From: an uncultured Aquincola sp.
GTDB lineage: Bacteria; Pseudomonadota; Gammaproteobacteria; Burkholderiales; Burkholderiaceae
NCBI GenBank assembly: GCA_937883885.1
Contig: CAKZXL010000505.1
Coordinates: forward strand, 1-50,938
Direction of reading: 5' to 3'
DNA length: 50,938 nucleotides
Shown here: piece by piece, positions 14,056 through 21,237 of the stretch
How the letters are laid out: each line of letters starts with the position of its first letter
Numbering within the stretch: the stretch's first letter is position 1
Made by a program: the position numbers and the translations under genes
Notes under the pieces: generated by a model
What the model was told of the DNA's origin: nothing
Seen by the model: only the letters and a program-made list of their open reading frames with translations
Database searches by the model: none

Positions 14056-14480
14056 CATGGACAACTGTGCGCGTTGCCGCTTCGCCGCCCTGTACGCCGA
14101 CGTCGGGCTGATCGACACCTCACGTCGCGGTGCTACCCCACAAGAAAGCGGCGCATGTGCGTCGCTTGCTCCTCCAGGTACTCGAGGTACTTGTCTTTGC
14201 GACCGTCCTTCTTCGCCTGTGGGTACATGGACAGGACTGCTTCGTCGAACTCGTTCAGCGCTGCGCTCTTGTTTGGCAGGTGCTGCGCAACGACTGCGAT
14301 CGCTAGTCGCTGCACTTCGAGATGCGCGTCGATCCGGTCGAAGCGAGAAATGAACTCGTCGGCGTTTTCCATGGGTGCCCTCCGTGGGCTGGTGGCTGTA
14401 GGGGCGACCAGCGTAGCCGCGGCAGGGCACCCGCCCATCCCCACGCGGGCGGCAACTTTTCACCGGGGGGCCTGACATGG
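14049..14480. repeat. 12-bp direct repeats flanking a minus-strand cassette
   Basis: GGCCTGACATGG occurs at 14049-14060 (end of the cro-like gene) and at 14469-14480 (start of the next plus-strand gene). The 420 bp between them hold a single gene on the opposite strand. This looks like a cassette inserted by, or excisable through, the short repeat. Confidence 0.55.
14133..14372 (-). CDS. Opposite-strand moron-like protein
   Basis: A 79-residue charged protein (MENADEFISRFDRIDAHLEV ...) from ATG 14372 behind GGAGGG. It is read against the rightward early genes around it. Helical throughout, with Lys-rich AKKDGRKDKYLEYLEEQ near the end. Codon use includes more A/T-ending codons than neighbours. 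It is an independent transcription unit flanked by 12-bp repeats, typical of a moron. An inverted repeat GGGTGCCCT (14373-14381)/AGGGCACCC (14424-14432) lies just upstream and could regulate it. Function unknown. Confidence 0.7.
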   Translation of the reverse strand: MENADEFISRFDRIDAHLEVQRLAIAVVAQHLPNKSAALNEFDEAVLSMYPQAKKDGRKDKYLEYLEEQATHMRRFLVG

Positions 14481-14569
14481 GCGCCCTCCTGTTCCTCATG
14501 GTGGTGTTCTGGCCCGTCATCGAGCTGGCCTTCCTGGCCGGCCTGGTGCCGTCGCGGGGTGCGCGATGA
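14477..14569 (+). CDS. 30-residue membrane peptide
   Basis: MGALLFLMVVFWPVIELAFL followed by a short basic end; one hydrophobic helix. The ATG follows an earlier GGGGGG run and the TGA overlaps the ATG of the next gene (ATGA at 14566). Short but coupled, so probably translated. Function unknown. Confidence 0.55.
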   Translation: MGALLFLMVVFWPVIELAFLAGLVPSRGAR

Positions 14570-14787
14570 CCGGCGCCCTTGACGCTCAGATCCTGGCCGC
14601 CGTGCGCCACACGCCCGTGAGCGCCCAGCGCCTGGCCAGCACCCTGGCCGACCACATCCAGCCCGTCGCCCGCGCAGCCGGCGCCCGGCCCACCGATGTC
14701 CTCGCGCAGCACCTGCTCCAGCTCAACGACGCCGGCCGCATCCGCTACCTCGCCAAGGCCGAGGGGTGGGTGCAGGTGCGCGGCTGA
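14566..14787 (+). CDS. Small winged-helix-like protein
   Basis: A 73-residue protein with the order helix, helix, recognition-like helix (DVLAQHLLQLNDAGRIRYLA) and a terminal strand (EGWVQVRG), which suggests a winged helix. Coupled to the upstream peptide. It may be an early regulator, but no family was recognised with certainty. Confidence 0.7.
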   Translation: MTGALDAQILAAVRHTPVSAQRLASTLADHIQPVARAAGARPTDVLAQHLLQLNDAGRIRYLAKAEGWVQVRG

Positions 14788-14817
14788 TCCACCGACCCCC
14801 ACGAAAGGCCCATCGCC

Positions 14818-15114
14818 ATGCAGCAGCAACGCAAGTCCTTCCGCCAACACGTGGCCAACATGCTGGCCACCACCATGCAGCGCGCACCCACCGTGCCGCT
14901 GCACCAGCCGGAGCGCGGCGCCACCGAGTCGCTGGCCGACTACCACCAGCGCCGCCGCGACAGCCAGGCCGCCGTGAAGGCGCTGCAGAACCTGGGGCCG
15001 TCGGCGCCCGCGAGCCGCGAGCGCATCCAGCGCCGTCGCATGGTCCGGGCCTATGGCCGCAGATACCTGCGACGGAACTACATCCGGGTGCTGCAGGCGG
15101 CCTCGCCGTTCTGA
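14818..15114 (+). CDS. Small basic phage protein
   Basis: A 98-residue Arg/Gln-rich protein (MQQQRKSFRQHVANMLATTM ... IQRRRMVRAYGRRYLRRNYI), preceded by GAAAGG. The strongly basic C-terminal third may bind nucleic acid. No family recognised. Confidence 0.7.
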   Translation: MQQQRKSFRQHVANMLATTMQRAPTVPLHQPERGATESLADYHQRRRDSQAAVKALQNLGPSAPASRERIQRRRMVRAYGRRYLRRNYIRVLQAASPF

Positions 15115-15534
15115 CCCATGAATGTCTCCGGCGCGCGCACCCAAACCGCGGATCTCCTCCCCGCGGCCGCGCGCCTTCGCCTGGGGCTCCGGCCCCGGGC
15201 CTTTTCTCAAGACGGCTCGCTGCGGATGCGCATGGCAGATGCGCGCAGCGTGCTGCGCCCCGGGCATTGGGCGACCAAGGACACCCCCGTACAGGGTGAC
15301 GAATCTGCCGGTACCCGGGGCGCGGCGGATACGCGCACCAACAACCGCTTCCTGATGAGTCTGCTCGCAATGCCCGCTTCGGCGGGGGCCTCCGCTGTTG
15401 TGGGTGGTGTGGGTCGGGCTCATCAGGAAGGGCTGTCTCTGCTGGTTCACGGTCCCTTCAGCTTCGCCCCTGTGCGACCGGTGCATCAACCGGTTCGGCC
15501 ATGGGATTTTTCAATCTGCTCCCCGGAGGCCCCC
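15115..15534 (+). other. 420-bp region with hairpins and no convincing gene
   Basis: Frames stay open here because of high GC, but no start with a good ribosome site was found before GTG 15535. The stretch holds a GGGGC/GCCCC hairpin followed by TTTT near 15185-15210 (attenuator-like), the long-range inverted repeat at 15348-15430, and a small ACCGGT hairpin near 15478-15495. It looks like an untranslated leader with regulatory RNA structure rather than coding DNA. Confidence 0.5.
15348..15430 (+). ncRNA. Candidate structured RNA element
   Basis: CTTCCTGATGAG (15348-15359) and CTCATCAGGAAG (15419-15430) are a perfect 12-bp inverted repeat enclosing a second stem CCCGC/GCGGG with a TTCG tetraloop. 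It is located about 100 bp before the GTG of an HTH regulator. It could be a leader RNA, a stability hairpin, or a protein site on DNA. Not a known riboswitch as far as I can tell. Confidence 0.4.
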
Positions 15535-15888
15535 GTGGAACAAGCGTTCCTGCCGCTGCTGGGACGGATCGACGCACCAGCTGTCGTTCCGCCCGACCTG
15601 TTCAAGACCATCCGCACCTATCGCGCTGCCGTCCGCCTGTGCTGGGCGCTGCGTCGCGCCAAGGGCCTGCGCCCCATCGACCTGGGCCGCGACTTCGGCT
15701 TCACGCGCCAGCACGTGACCGACTACCTGCACGACGACGACGCGCCAACCCGCCGCAGCCTGCCTGCCGAGCGCATCGCCGAGTTTGAAGACATCTGCGG
15801 CAACACCGCCATCACGCAGTGGCTCGCCCAGCGCGCGCAGCTGACGGTGCTGGAAGAGATGCAGGCTGCAAGGCGGGCTGCAGCATGA
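15535..15888 (+). CDS. HTH regulator, early right operon
   Basis: A 117-residue protein from GTG 15535 with GGAGG seven bases upstream. Residues 25-65 contain a helix-turn-helix (LCWALRRAKGLRPIDLGRDF then FTRQHVTDYLHDDDA). It occupies the place of a CII-like or replication-control regulator between the Cro analogue and the replication genes. The frame extends to 15118 but the internal GTG with its ribosome site is much better. Its stop overlaps the next start (ATGA). Confidence 0.75.
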   Translation: MEQAFLPLLGRIDAPAVVPPDLFKTIRTYRAAVRLCWALRRAKGLRPIDLGRDFGFTRQHVTDYLHDDDAPTRRSLPAERIAEFEDICGNTAITQWLAQRAQLTVLEEMQAARRAAA

Positions 15889-16670
15889 GGACGCCGCAAT
15901 TCATCCTGCCCCTGGCCGACGAGCTGGTGGTTGACTTGTTCGCTGGTGGCGGCGGCGCCAGCACTGGCATCGAGGCCGCAATCGGCCGACACGTGGACAT
16001 CGCCGTCAACCACGACCCGGAGGCCGTCAGCCTGCACCAGGTCAACCACCCGCAGACCGAGCACCACGTCAGCAATGTGTGGGAGGTGGACCCGCGCACC
16101 GTGTGCCGCGGCCGGCCGATCGGCCTGCTGTGGGCCAGCCCGGACTGCACTTTCCACAGCAAGGCCCGCGGCGGCAAACCGCACCGAGACCGCAACAAGG
16201 CGCGCCGGCGCCGCGGCCTGGCCAGCGTGGTGGTCAAGTGGGTGCGGCTGCTGAAGCCCACCGACCAGCACCCGCGCGTGATCCACCTTGAGAACGTCGA
16301 AGAGTTTCAGTTCTGGGGGCCTCTGCTGCCCGATGGCACGCCCTGCCCCGAGCGGCGCGGCACCAGCTTCCAGCGCTGGGTGGCGCAGCTGCGCAACCTG
16401 GGCTACCAGGTCGAGAACCCCGCCGAAGGGCCGGCCGAGGCTTCGTATGAGGCCTATCTCTGCCGCGGCCTGCTGCAGCTGCTGACGTGCGACACCGTGG
16501 CGCTGTTGCCGGGCTGGGAGCGCTCGCGCGGCGCCCGTATCGAGCACCAGGTGGCACGGGCGCTGGGCATGCGCATCGAGACGCTCAGCGGGGTTGTGCC
16601 GCAGCCCGTGTGCGCACCGGTGGTCTTGGCCCCCGCATCTCGGCTCTTCATGTCGTCGACAGCGGCCTGA
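15885..16670 (+). CDS. C5-cytosine methyltransferase N-part fused to DUF4406-like tail
   Basis: A 261-residue chimera. Residues 15-170 are the first part of a Dcm-type enzyme: motif I DLFAGGGGAS (17-26), motif IV WASPDC with the catalytic Cys88, and motif VI ENVEEF (136-141). The target-recognition region and motifs VIII-X are missing. From about residue 178 the sequence instead reads NPAEGPAEASYEAYLC ... LLTCDTVALLPGWERSRGAR, the second half of a DUF4406 / deoxyribosyltransferase-like protein. The join falls at LRNLGYQVE, a string both parents could share. Methylation activity is doubtful; the protein may be a relic or a new function. Confidence 0.85.
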   Translation: MRTPQFILPLADELVVDLFAGGGGASTGIEAAIGRHVDIAVNHDPEAVSLHQVNHPQTEHHVSNVWEVDPRTVCRGRPIGLLWASPDCTFHSKARGGKPHRDRNKARRRRGLASVVVKWVRLLKPTDQHPRVIHLENVEEFQFWGPLLPDGTPCPERRGTSFQRWVAQLRNLGYQVENPAEGPAEASYEAYLCRGLLQLLTCDTVALLPGWERSRGARIEHQVARALGMRIETLSGVVPQPVCAPVVLAPASRLFMSSTAA

Positions 16671-16694
16671 GCATCGGCGTAGAGGAGACGTGCC

Positions 16695-16895
16695 GTGATC
16701 GATCTGGATGCCATCAAGGCCTCGGGCCTGAATAGCGATGCGGTGTCGGTGCGCATGCTGGCCGATCACGAGTATCGGCAGCGCATCGAGCTGCTGGCGG
16801 CCATGGTGCAGGAGCACCGGCGCTGCCACCCCGAGGCGACCGACAAAGACATTGAGCAGTACCGCCTGCGGGCTGCTGTGGAGGTAGGGCTTTGA
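16695..16895 (+). CDS. Small helical protein upstream of the replication gene
   Basis: A 66-residue protein from GTG 16695 with GAGGAG upstream. Helical (VRMLADHEYRQRIELLAAMV ... DKDIEQYRLRAAVEVG). Its stop overlaps the start of the replication protein. Unknown function. Confidence 0.7.
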   Translation: MIDLDAIKASGLNSDAVSVRMLADHEYRQRIELLAAMVQEHRRCHPEATDKDIEQYRLRAAVEVGL

Positions 16896-17734
16896 GCGAC
16901 AAGCCTGACAAGCGGCCGGCGTTCCAGTTCTACCCGGGCGACTGGCGAAAGGACGTGCAGCTGCGTTCGTGCTCGCTGGCGGCCCGTGGGCTGTGGATAG
17001 ACCTGATGTGCGTCATGCACGACTGCGAGCCGTACGGGCACTTGGTGCTGAACGGCCACCCGATGACGCCCGCCAAGATCAGCGGCCAGATCGGCGTGGC
17101 GCCGTCCGTGATCAAGAAGCTGCTGGCTGAGCTGTTGGAGAACGGTGTGGCCAGGGAGACGCCAGAAGGCGTGATCTACAGCAAGCGCATGGTCGACGAC
17201 GAGCGCAAGCGGAACGCCCGCGCGGCAGGTGGTGCGGCAGGTGCCGAACACGGATCGAAGGGCGCAGAACACGGCAAGAAGGGGGGGCGTCCAGCCGCTT
17301 CAAAGGGGGGTTCTGAAACCCCCCTTCTAACCCCCCTTGAGGACGCAAAAAAACCCCCCCCTTCATCTTCATCTTCATCTTCAGAAGAAAGAAAGGATGG
17401 TTCTGATGCGCAAGCTGAGGCTCGCGCTGGGCTCGACGACGAGCCGCCGGAGACCGTCGGGCACCAGCCGACCGCTGCCGGAGCGGCGTGCCGAGCCATG
17501 CGGATGCAGGGCCTGTCCTCGACGAACCCCAGCGACCCGAGGCTGAAGGCGTTGATCGATCAGGGAGCCACTGCCGACGAGTTCGCGGCAGTGGCCAAGG
17601 AGGCTGTGGAGCGGGGCATTGCCAACGGCTGGGCATGGGTGCTGAAGGTGGTCGAAGCCCGCCGCGCTGATGCCGCGCGGGTCCGCCTCGCGCCAAAGCC
17701 GGAGTCCAAGCCGGCATGGGAAGGCGCGGCATGA
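16892..17734 (+). CDS. Phage replication initiation protein (DUF1376-like)
   Basis: A 280-residue protein started at TTG 16892, with GGAGG ten bases upstream and overlap with the previous stop. The N-terminal 100 residues match the DUF1376/replication O-type winged-helix pattern (FQFYPGDWRKDVQLRSCSLA, RGLWIDLMCVMHD). A Gly/Lys/Ser-rich linker (115-165) is encoded by homopolymer and CTTCAT repeats. The C-terminal domain (about 200-265, DPRLKALIDQGATADEFAAV) resembles the helicase-loading end of such proteins. It likely binds an origin inside its own gene and recruits the helicase encoded shortly downstream. Confidence 0.82.
   Translation: MSDKPDKRPAFQFYPGDWRKDVQLRSCSLAARGLWIDLMCVMHDCEPYGHLVLNGHPMTPAKISGQIGVAPSVIKKLLAELLENGVARETPEGVIYSKRMVDDERKRNARAAGGAAGAEHGSKGAEHGKKGGRPAASKGGSETPLLTPLEDAKKPPPSSSSSSSEERKDGSDAQAEARAGLDDEPPETVGHQPTAAGAACRAMRMQGLSSTNPSDPRLKALIDQGATADEFAAVAKEAVERGIANGWAWVLKVVEARRADAARVRLAPKPESKPAWEGAA
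17303..17361. other. Candidate replication origin inside the rep gene
   Basis: A perfect 10-bp inverted repeat AAGGGGGGTT/AACCCCCCTT (17303-17312, 17317-17326), a further CCCCCCTT (17331-17338), then A7 and C8 (17347-17361), all inside the linker of the replication gene. Lambda-type phages place origin iterons in the linker region of gene O. The assignment is by analogy. Confidence 0.45.
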
Positions 17735-18069
17735 AGGGGCACCACGCGCTCATCTCCATGCGGCTGCGCGGCCGCCATCCGAGGGCTGTGTTCATCGAGC
17801 CCGACGAAGACATCGGCGGCATCTCGAAGCACTGGCAGGAGCACGGCACCGGCATCGCCACGCTGGTGCTGGAGCCCGGCGAAAACATCGGCCGGCTGGA
17901 CCTGCGCTGCGTGATGGGCCTGCGGGTTCACCTGCACACGACGACGGAACAACGCATCACGGCGCTGGTGACCGCCTGCCTCGAAGCCGGGGCGGCGCAG
18001 GTCATCGGCATCACCGACGAAGAGGCGATCGTGATCGCCACGGAAGGAGCAACGACATGGCACAGATGA
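17731..18069 (+). CDS. Hypothetical protein between rep and helicase
   Basis: A 112-residue protein from ATG 17731 (overlaps the rep stop). Beta-rich: HALISMRLRGRHPRAVFIEP, IATLVLEPGENIGRLDLRCV, LRVHLHTTTEQRITALVTAC. It overlaps the helicase start by 13 bp. Context suggests a role in replication; no family recognised. Confidence 0.7.
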   Translation: MKGHHALISMRLRGRHPRAVFIEPDEDIGGISKHWQEHGTGIATLVLEPGENIGRLDLRCVMGLRVHLHTTTEQRITALVTACLEAGAAQVIGITDEEAIVIATEGATTWHR

Positions 18070-19007
18070 TCGACGAGCGGGACATCGACTTCGCGGGCTA
18101 CTACCGCGAGACCGAGCCGAAGGTGAAGGTGCGCCGGGCATCGGTCTTCATCGACGAGCTGAAGGCCGAGTTCGACCACAGCGCCCGCAAGAAGGCGGCC
18201 TCGATGACCAGCACGAAGCTGGGCCGCGTGATCGAGTTCCGGTCTGGCGAGGTGACTGCCTGGGCCGGCTACAACGGCCACCGCAAGAGCATGTTCACCG
18301 GCCAGGCGGCGCTCGACCTGTGCATGGCCGACGAGCCGACGCTCATCGTCAGCCTGGAGATGCAGCCGGCCCGCACGCTGGCCCGCATGGCGCGGCAGGC
18401 CTACGGGCTGCCGAAGCCGCCCACCTGGTGGCTGGAGCAGTTCGCGACGTGGACCGACGGCCGCCTGTGGCTGTTCGACCACCTGGGGCGAATCACGCCG
18501 GATCTGTGCATTGCCGTGCTGCGGTACTTCGCCGAGGAACTGCACGGCCGTCACGTGTTCATCGACTCGATGATGATGGTCTGCGCCAGCGAAGAGAAGA
18601 TGGACGAGCAGAAGCAGCTCATCACCGACCTGGTTCGCGTGGCGCAGGAAACCGGGCTGCACATCCACCTGGTGACGCACTGCCGCAAGCCGCAAACGGG
18701 TGAGGACAAGCCGCCGACCAAGTACGACCTGCGGGGCTCCGCGGCGATCAGCGACCAGGTGGCCAACGTCATCACGGTGTGGAAGAACGGCACGAAGAAG
18801 GTCAAGCGCGACGAGGCCCGTGCGGCCCGTCGTGACCTGAACGAGCACGACATTGCCGACCAGCCCGACGCCCTGGTGTCGGTCGAGAAGCAGCGAAACG
18901 GCGACTGGGAAGGCAAGCTGCAGATGTGGTTCGACGAGGGCAGCCTGCGGTTCATGAACGACCGCAGCAGCCCGGTGGAGGCGTATGCGATTGGGGCGCC
19001 GCTGTGA
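18057..19007 (+). CDS. RecA-fold replicative helicase (DnaB/T7 gp4-like)
   Basis: A 316-residue ATPase. The Walker A-like loop is GYNGHRKS at 71-78, SLEM at 99-102 carries the catalytic Glu101, and HVFIDSMMM has the Walker B Asp170; LRGSAAISDQVANVITVWKN is the helicase motif H4-like segment. It lacks a primase domain, and an ATP-dependent hexameric helicase without primase fits phage replication modules with a separate initiator. ATG 18057 follows GGAAGGAGC. The Walker A has Arg in place of the usual Gly or Ser (G-x-N-G-x-x-K-S retained). Confidence 0.85.
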   Translation: MAQMIDERDIDFAGYYRETEPKVKVRRASVFIDELKAEFDHSARKKAASMTSTKLGRVIEFRSGEVTAWAGYNGHRKSMFTGQAALDLCMADEPTLIVSLEMQPARTLARMARQAYGLPKPPTWWLEQFATWTDGRLWLFDHLGRITPDLCIAVLRYFAEELHGRHVFIDSMMMVCASEEKMDEQKQLITDLVRVAQETGLHIHLVTHCRKPQTGEDKPPTKYDLRGSAAISDQVANVITVWKNGTKKVKRDEARAARRDLNEHDIADQPDALVSVEKQRNGDWEGKLQMWFDEGSLRFMNDRSSPVEAYAIGAPL

Positions 19008-19074
19008 TCGCCGCTTCGAGCGCGCGCGCGCATTTGCCCCTGCCCAACGCAACCCGACAAACGGAGGCCGCCCA

Positions 19075-19551
19075 GTGAGAAAGCGCAGCACCTACCGACC
19101 CAAGCCGGTGAGTCTCAACCCGCTGGGCTTCATGCAGCCGGCGCCGGCCGCTGATCGCGAGGCCGTCATGGCCCGGTTCCTGACCGCGCTGGACGCCATG
19201 GCCCGTGGCGATCACCCGGGCACCGCCGAGTGGCAGGACCTGTCCGACGCCATCAACACCGTCGAGACGATGGCCCTGCACCTGCGCATGCTGGACCCGG
19301 CCGAGGTCATGCCGACCGTGAACGCGGCCATCGCCGCAATGGTGGAGGCGGCACGCCGGCACCAGGCTGGCCAGCGCATGGGGCTGAGCGGTCCGGGCCT
19401 GCAGACGCTGCGCGACGTGCTGGCGATCTACGAGCAGTGCCTGGAGGGCTACACGGCCCACCAAATGGCCAAGGCGCAGGCCGAGACGCAGCGCCGGCTC
19501 AATGCGATCCTGCACGGGCATCGCGATGACCGCACTGTGGTGGCGCTGTGA
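19075..19551 (+). CDS. Hypothetical early phage protein
   Basis: A 158-residue protein from GTG 19075 behind GGAGG. Mostly helical (ADREAVMARFLTALDAMARG, AQAETQRRLNAILHG). The pattern of acidic and hydrophobic residues is regular and it overlaps the resolvase gene (GTGA). Seen in related replication modules by my recollection, without a known role. Confidence 0.72.
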   Translation: MRKRSTYRPKPVSLNPLGFMQPAPAADREAVMARFLTALDAMARGDHPGTAEWQDLSDAINTVETMALHLRMLDPAEVMPTVNAAIAAMVEAARRHQAGQRMGLSGPGLQTLRDVLAIYEQCLEGYTAHQMAKAQAETQRRLNAILHGHRDDRTVVAL

Positions 19552-20093
19552 TCGCCTGGGGCATCGACATCGGACTGACGGGCGCACTGGCCCGCATCGA
19601 CCACCGCGGCGCTGTCGTGGTGCTGGACATGCCCGTGACGGCCGACGGCGCCAAGGGCAACCGCATCAGCGGCCGCCAGCTGGCTCGGCTGATCCGCCTG
19701 CACACGCCGGCCGACGAGGCCGTGACCATCGTCATGGAAGACGTGCGGCCGCGGCCCAACCCGCTGCGAGGAACCAGCATCGTGACCGAGGGCAGTCTCA
19801 TGCGCAGTCGCGGCGCCATCGAGTCTGTGCTCGACGTGCTGGGTGTGCGTGGGCACGTGGTGCAGCCGCAGACCTGGAAGCGGCACTTCGGCTTGCTCAA
19901 GGCCGAGAAGGACGCCAGCCGCCAGAAGGCGCTGGTGCTGTACCCGGCCGCCAGTCACGACCTGGCGCGCAAGAAGGACCACAACCGAGCCGAGGCCGTG
20001 CTGCTGGCGCACTACGCCATGACGGTGGTGGCTGGTGTGCCGGTGCGAGGTGAACTGGTGGCGCAGCGAGAGCTGCAGGAGGCTGCGGCGTGA
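19548..20093 (+). CDS. RuvC-like Holliday junction resolvase
   Basis: A 181-residue RNase H-fold nuclease expected to resolve branched replication or recombination DNA. Acidic residues in the RuvC order are visible: Asp7 in WGIDIGLTGA, Glu64 in VMEDVR, and Asp144 and Glu149 in KKDHNRAEAVLLA. GTG start overlaps the upstream stop. It complements the RecT/Exo pair and may clear branched DNA before packaging. Confidence 0.88.
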   Translation: MIAWGIDIGLTGALARIDHRGAVVVLDMPVTADGAKGNRISGRQLARLIRLHTPADEAVTIVMEDVRPRPNPLRGTSIVTEGSLMRSRGAIESVLDVLGVRGHVVQPQTWKRHFGLLKAEKDASRQKALVLYPAASHDLARKKDHNRAEAVLLAHYAMTVVAGVPVRGELVAQRELQEAAA

Positions 20094-20338
20094 CTCAACC
20101 GAAACGTGCGAATGACCTCAACACGGTCCCTTGCTGGAAAGTCCGTGTGTGCCTAAAGGGAGGCGGCATGCTGCACTTCCTTGCAAAGACCGAGCCTGTG
20201 GTTGTCCGCGATGGGGCCGCACTGATGGACGTTCGGATGGACTGCATCACGGACACAGAACACGGCGATGCCCTGGGATTCATTGACTGGACCTCGGTGT
20301 CTGCCGTGACGTGGCGCTACGCGCCTTTGGCGTTATGA
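20090..20338 (+). CDS. Hypothetical early phage protein
   Basis: An 82-residue beta-rich protein (CWKVRVCLKGGGMLHFLAKT ... IDWTSVSAVTWRYAPL), GTG start overlapping the resolvase stop. Probably a small beta-barrel. Function unknown. Confidence 0.7.
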   Translation: MTQPKRANDLNTVPCWKVRVCLKGGGMLHFLAKTEPVVVRDGAALMDVRMDCITDTEHGDALGFIDWTSVSAVTWRYAPLAL

Positions 20339-20403
20339 CCAGCCACGACTGCACCACCGCCATGCCTGCACCGCAGCACCAACCCGAGGACCAATCGACA
20401 TGA
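20335..20403 (+). CDS. 22-codon micro-ORF linking two genes
   Basis: ATG 20335 overlaps the previous stop and its TGA overlaps the next ATG (ATGA on both sides). The peptide is polar (MTSHDCTTAMPAPQHQPEDQ...). It may serve mainly to pass ribosomes to the downstream gene. No ribosome site of its own. Confidence 0.4.
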   Translation: MTSHDCTTAMPAPQHQPEDQST

Positions 20404-20801
20404 ACAAGGGAGTTAGGAGCCTGCAGCAATACGCCCGCGTGGTGCGCGACGTGGTACGCGACGAACCGCCGGACCCCATCGAGATCCGGGCGTGTCACCG
20501 CATCCTTCGCAGCGACCTGCGGAACTTGCGCATGCGCCCCGACCGGGACACGCTCGAGTACTTGGCGTGGGTGAAGCGGGACCTCTGCGCGCAGCTCGTG
20601 GATGAGCTGGTCAAGAAGCTGGACCTGCTGAGCGACGACCGGCTGATGAACGGCGGGGAAATGATCGAGGTCGGCGTGGTGCTCCACGACCTCAACGCCT
20701 ATGAGCGCTGGCACGCCCGCGGCTCAATGGAGGGCGCCGCGGACGAGCGCAAGCGGCAGGAGGCGGCGCGGCCTTACGGCCTGGACGAGGTCTACGAATG
20801 A
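20400..20801 (+). CDS. Hypothetical early phage protein
   Basis: A 133-residue helical, Arg/Asp-rich protein (VVRDVVRDEPPDPIEIRACH ... LVDELVKKLDLLSDDRLMNG) with GAGGA upstream. Coupled to the next gene by ATGA. Unknown function. Confidence 0.72.
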   Translation: MNKGVRSLQQYARVVRDVVRDEPPDPIEIRACHRILRSDLRNLRMRPDRDTLEYLAWVKRDLCAQLVDELVKKLDLLSDDRLMNGGEMIEVGVVLHDLNAYERWHARGSMEGAADERKRQEAARPYGLDEVYE

Positions 20802-21076
20802 AGGTCATCACCCCCGGCCTGCTGCTGTGGACGCCGAGCGAGGGCCTGCATCTTAGTGGCTGGTGCTTTGATGGCGAGGGCGTCTGCTATGAGAGCAGCG
20901 CTGCCATGCAGCGAGCCGCGGCATCGGCGGCCCTGGTGCACATTGCGCGGTCCTGCCAGCTGCAGGGCGTGGCTGTCGAGCAGCCGGCCGCCGAGCCCGA
21001 GCCGATGGACCTGGACAGCGAGCGCGCGGCGCTGGACGTGATCGCGATGGCGCGGCGGCGGGAGCAGGGCACGTGA
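20798..21076 (+). CDS. Hypothetical early phage protein
   Basis: A 92-residue protein (MKVITPGLLLWTPSEGLHLS...) overlapping both neighbours. N-terminal beta strands and a C-terminal helix (ERAALDVIAMARRREQ). Unknown family. Confidence 0.7.
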   Translation: MKVITPGLLLWTPSEGLHLSGWCFDGEGVCYESSAAMQRAAASAALVHIARSCQLQGVAVEQPAAEPEPMDLDSERAALDVIAMARRREQGT

Positions 21077-21237
21077 CCGTGATCCTCAAGCCCACCGGCC
21101 GCGGCAACTGGAAGCCGATGCGCCTGCACTACGACGGCCAGCACCTGGTGCCGCTGTTCGTGCGCGTCGGCGCGCTGCTGGACTTCGGCGGCCTCAAGTG
21201 GCGCGTGTGCCAGGTACTCGATGGAGGCAAGGACTGA
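21073..21237 (+). CDS. 54-residue phage protein
   Basis: GTG 21073 overlaps the previous stop; its TGA overlaps the next ATG. The product (MTVILKPTGRGNWKPMRLHY ... VRVGALLDFGGLKWRVCQVL) looks like a compact beta-rich domain and is well conserved in style with phage proteins adjoining early regulators. Function unknown. Confidence 0.65.
   Translation: MTVILKPTGRGNWKPMRLHYDGQHLVPLFVRVGALLDFGGLKWRVCQVLDGGKD

Noticed and set aside
14057..14353. Plus-strand frame starting MDNCARCRFA right after the Cro-like gene
   Set aside because: Only the first part could be a remnant of a gene cut by the cassette insertion; the rest is antisense to the better supported minus gene at 14133-14372.
13783..15489. 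568-codon open frame on the minus strand
   Set aside because: Low-complexity His/Gly/Arg composition and antisense to several supported genes; a high-GC shadow.
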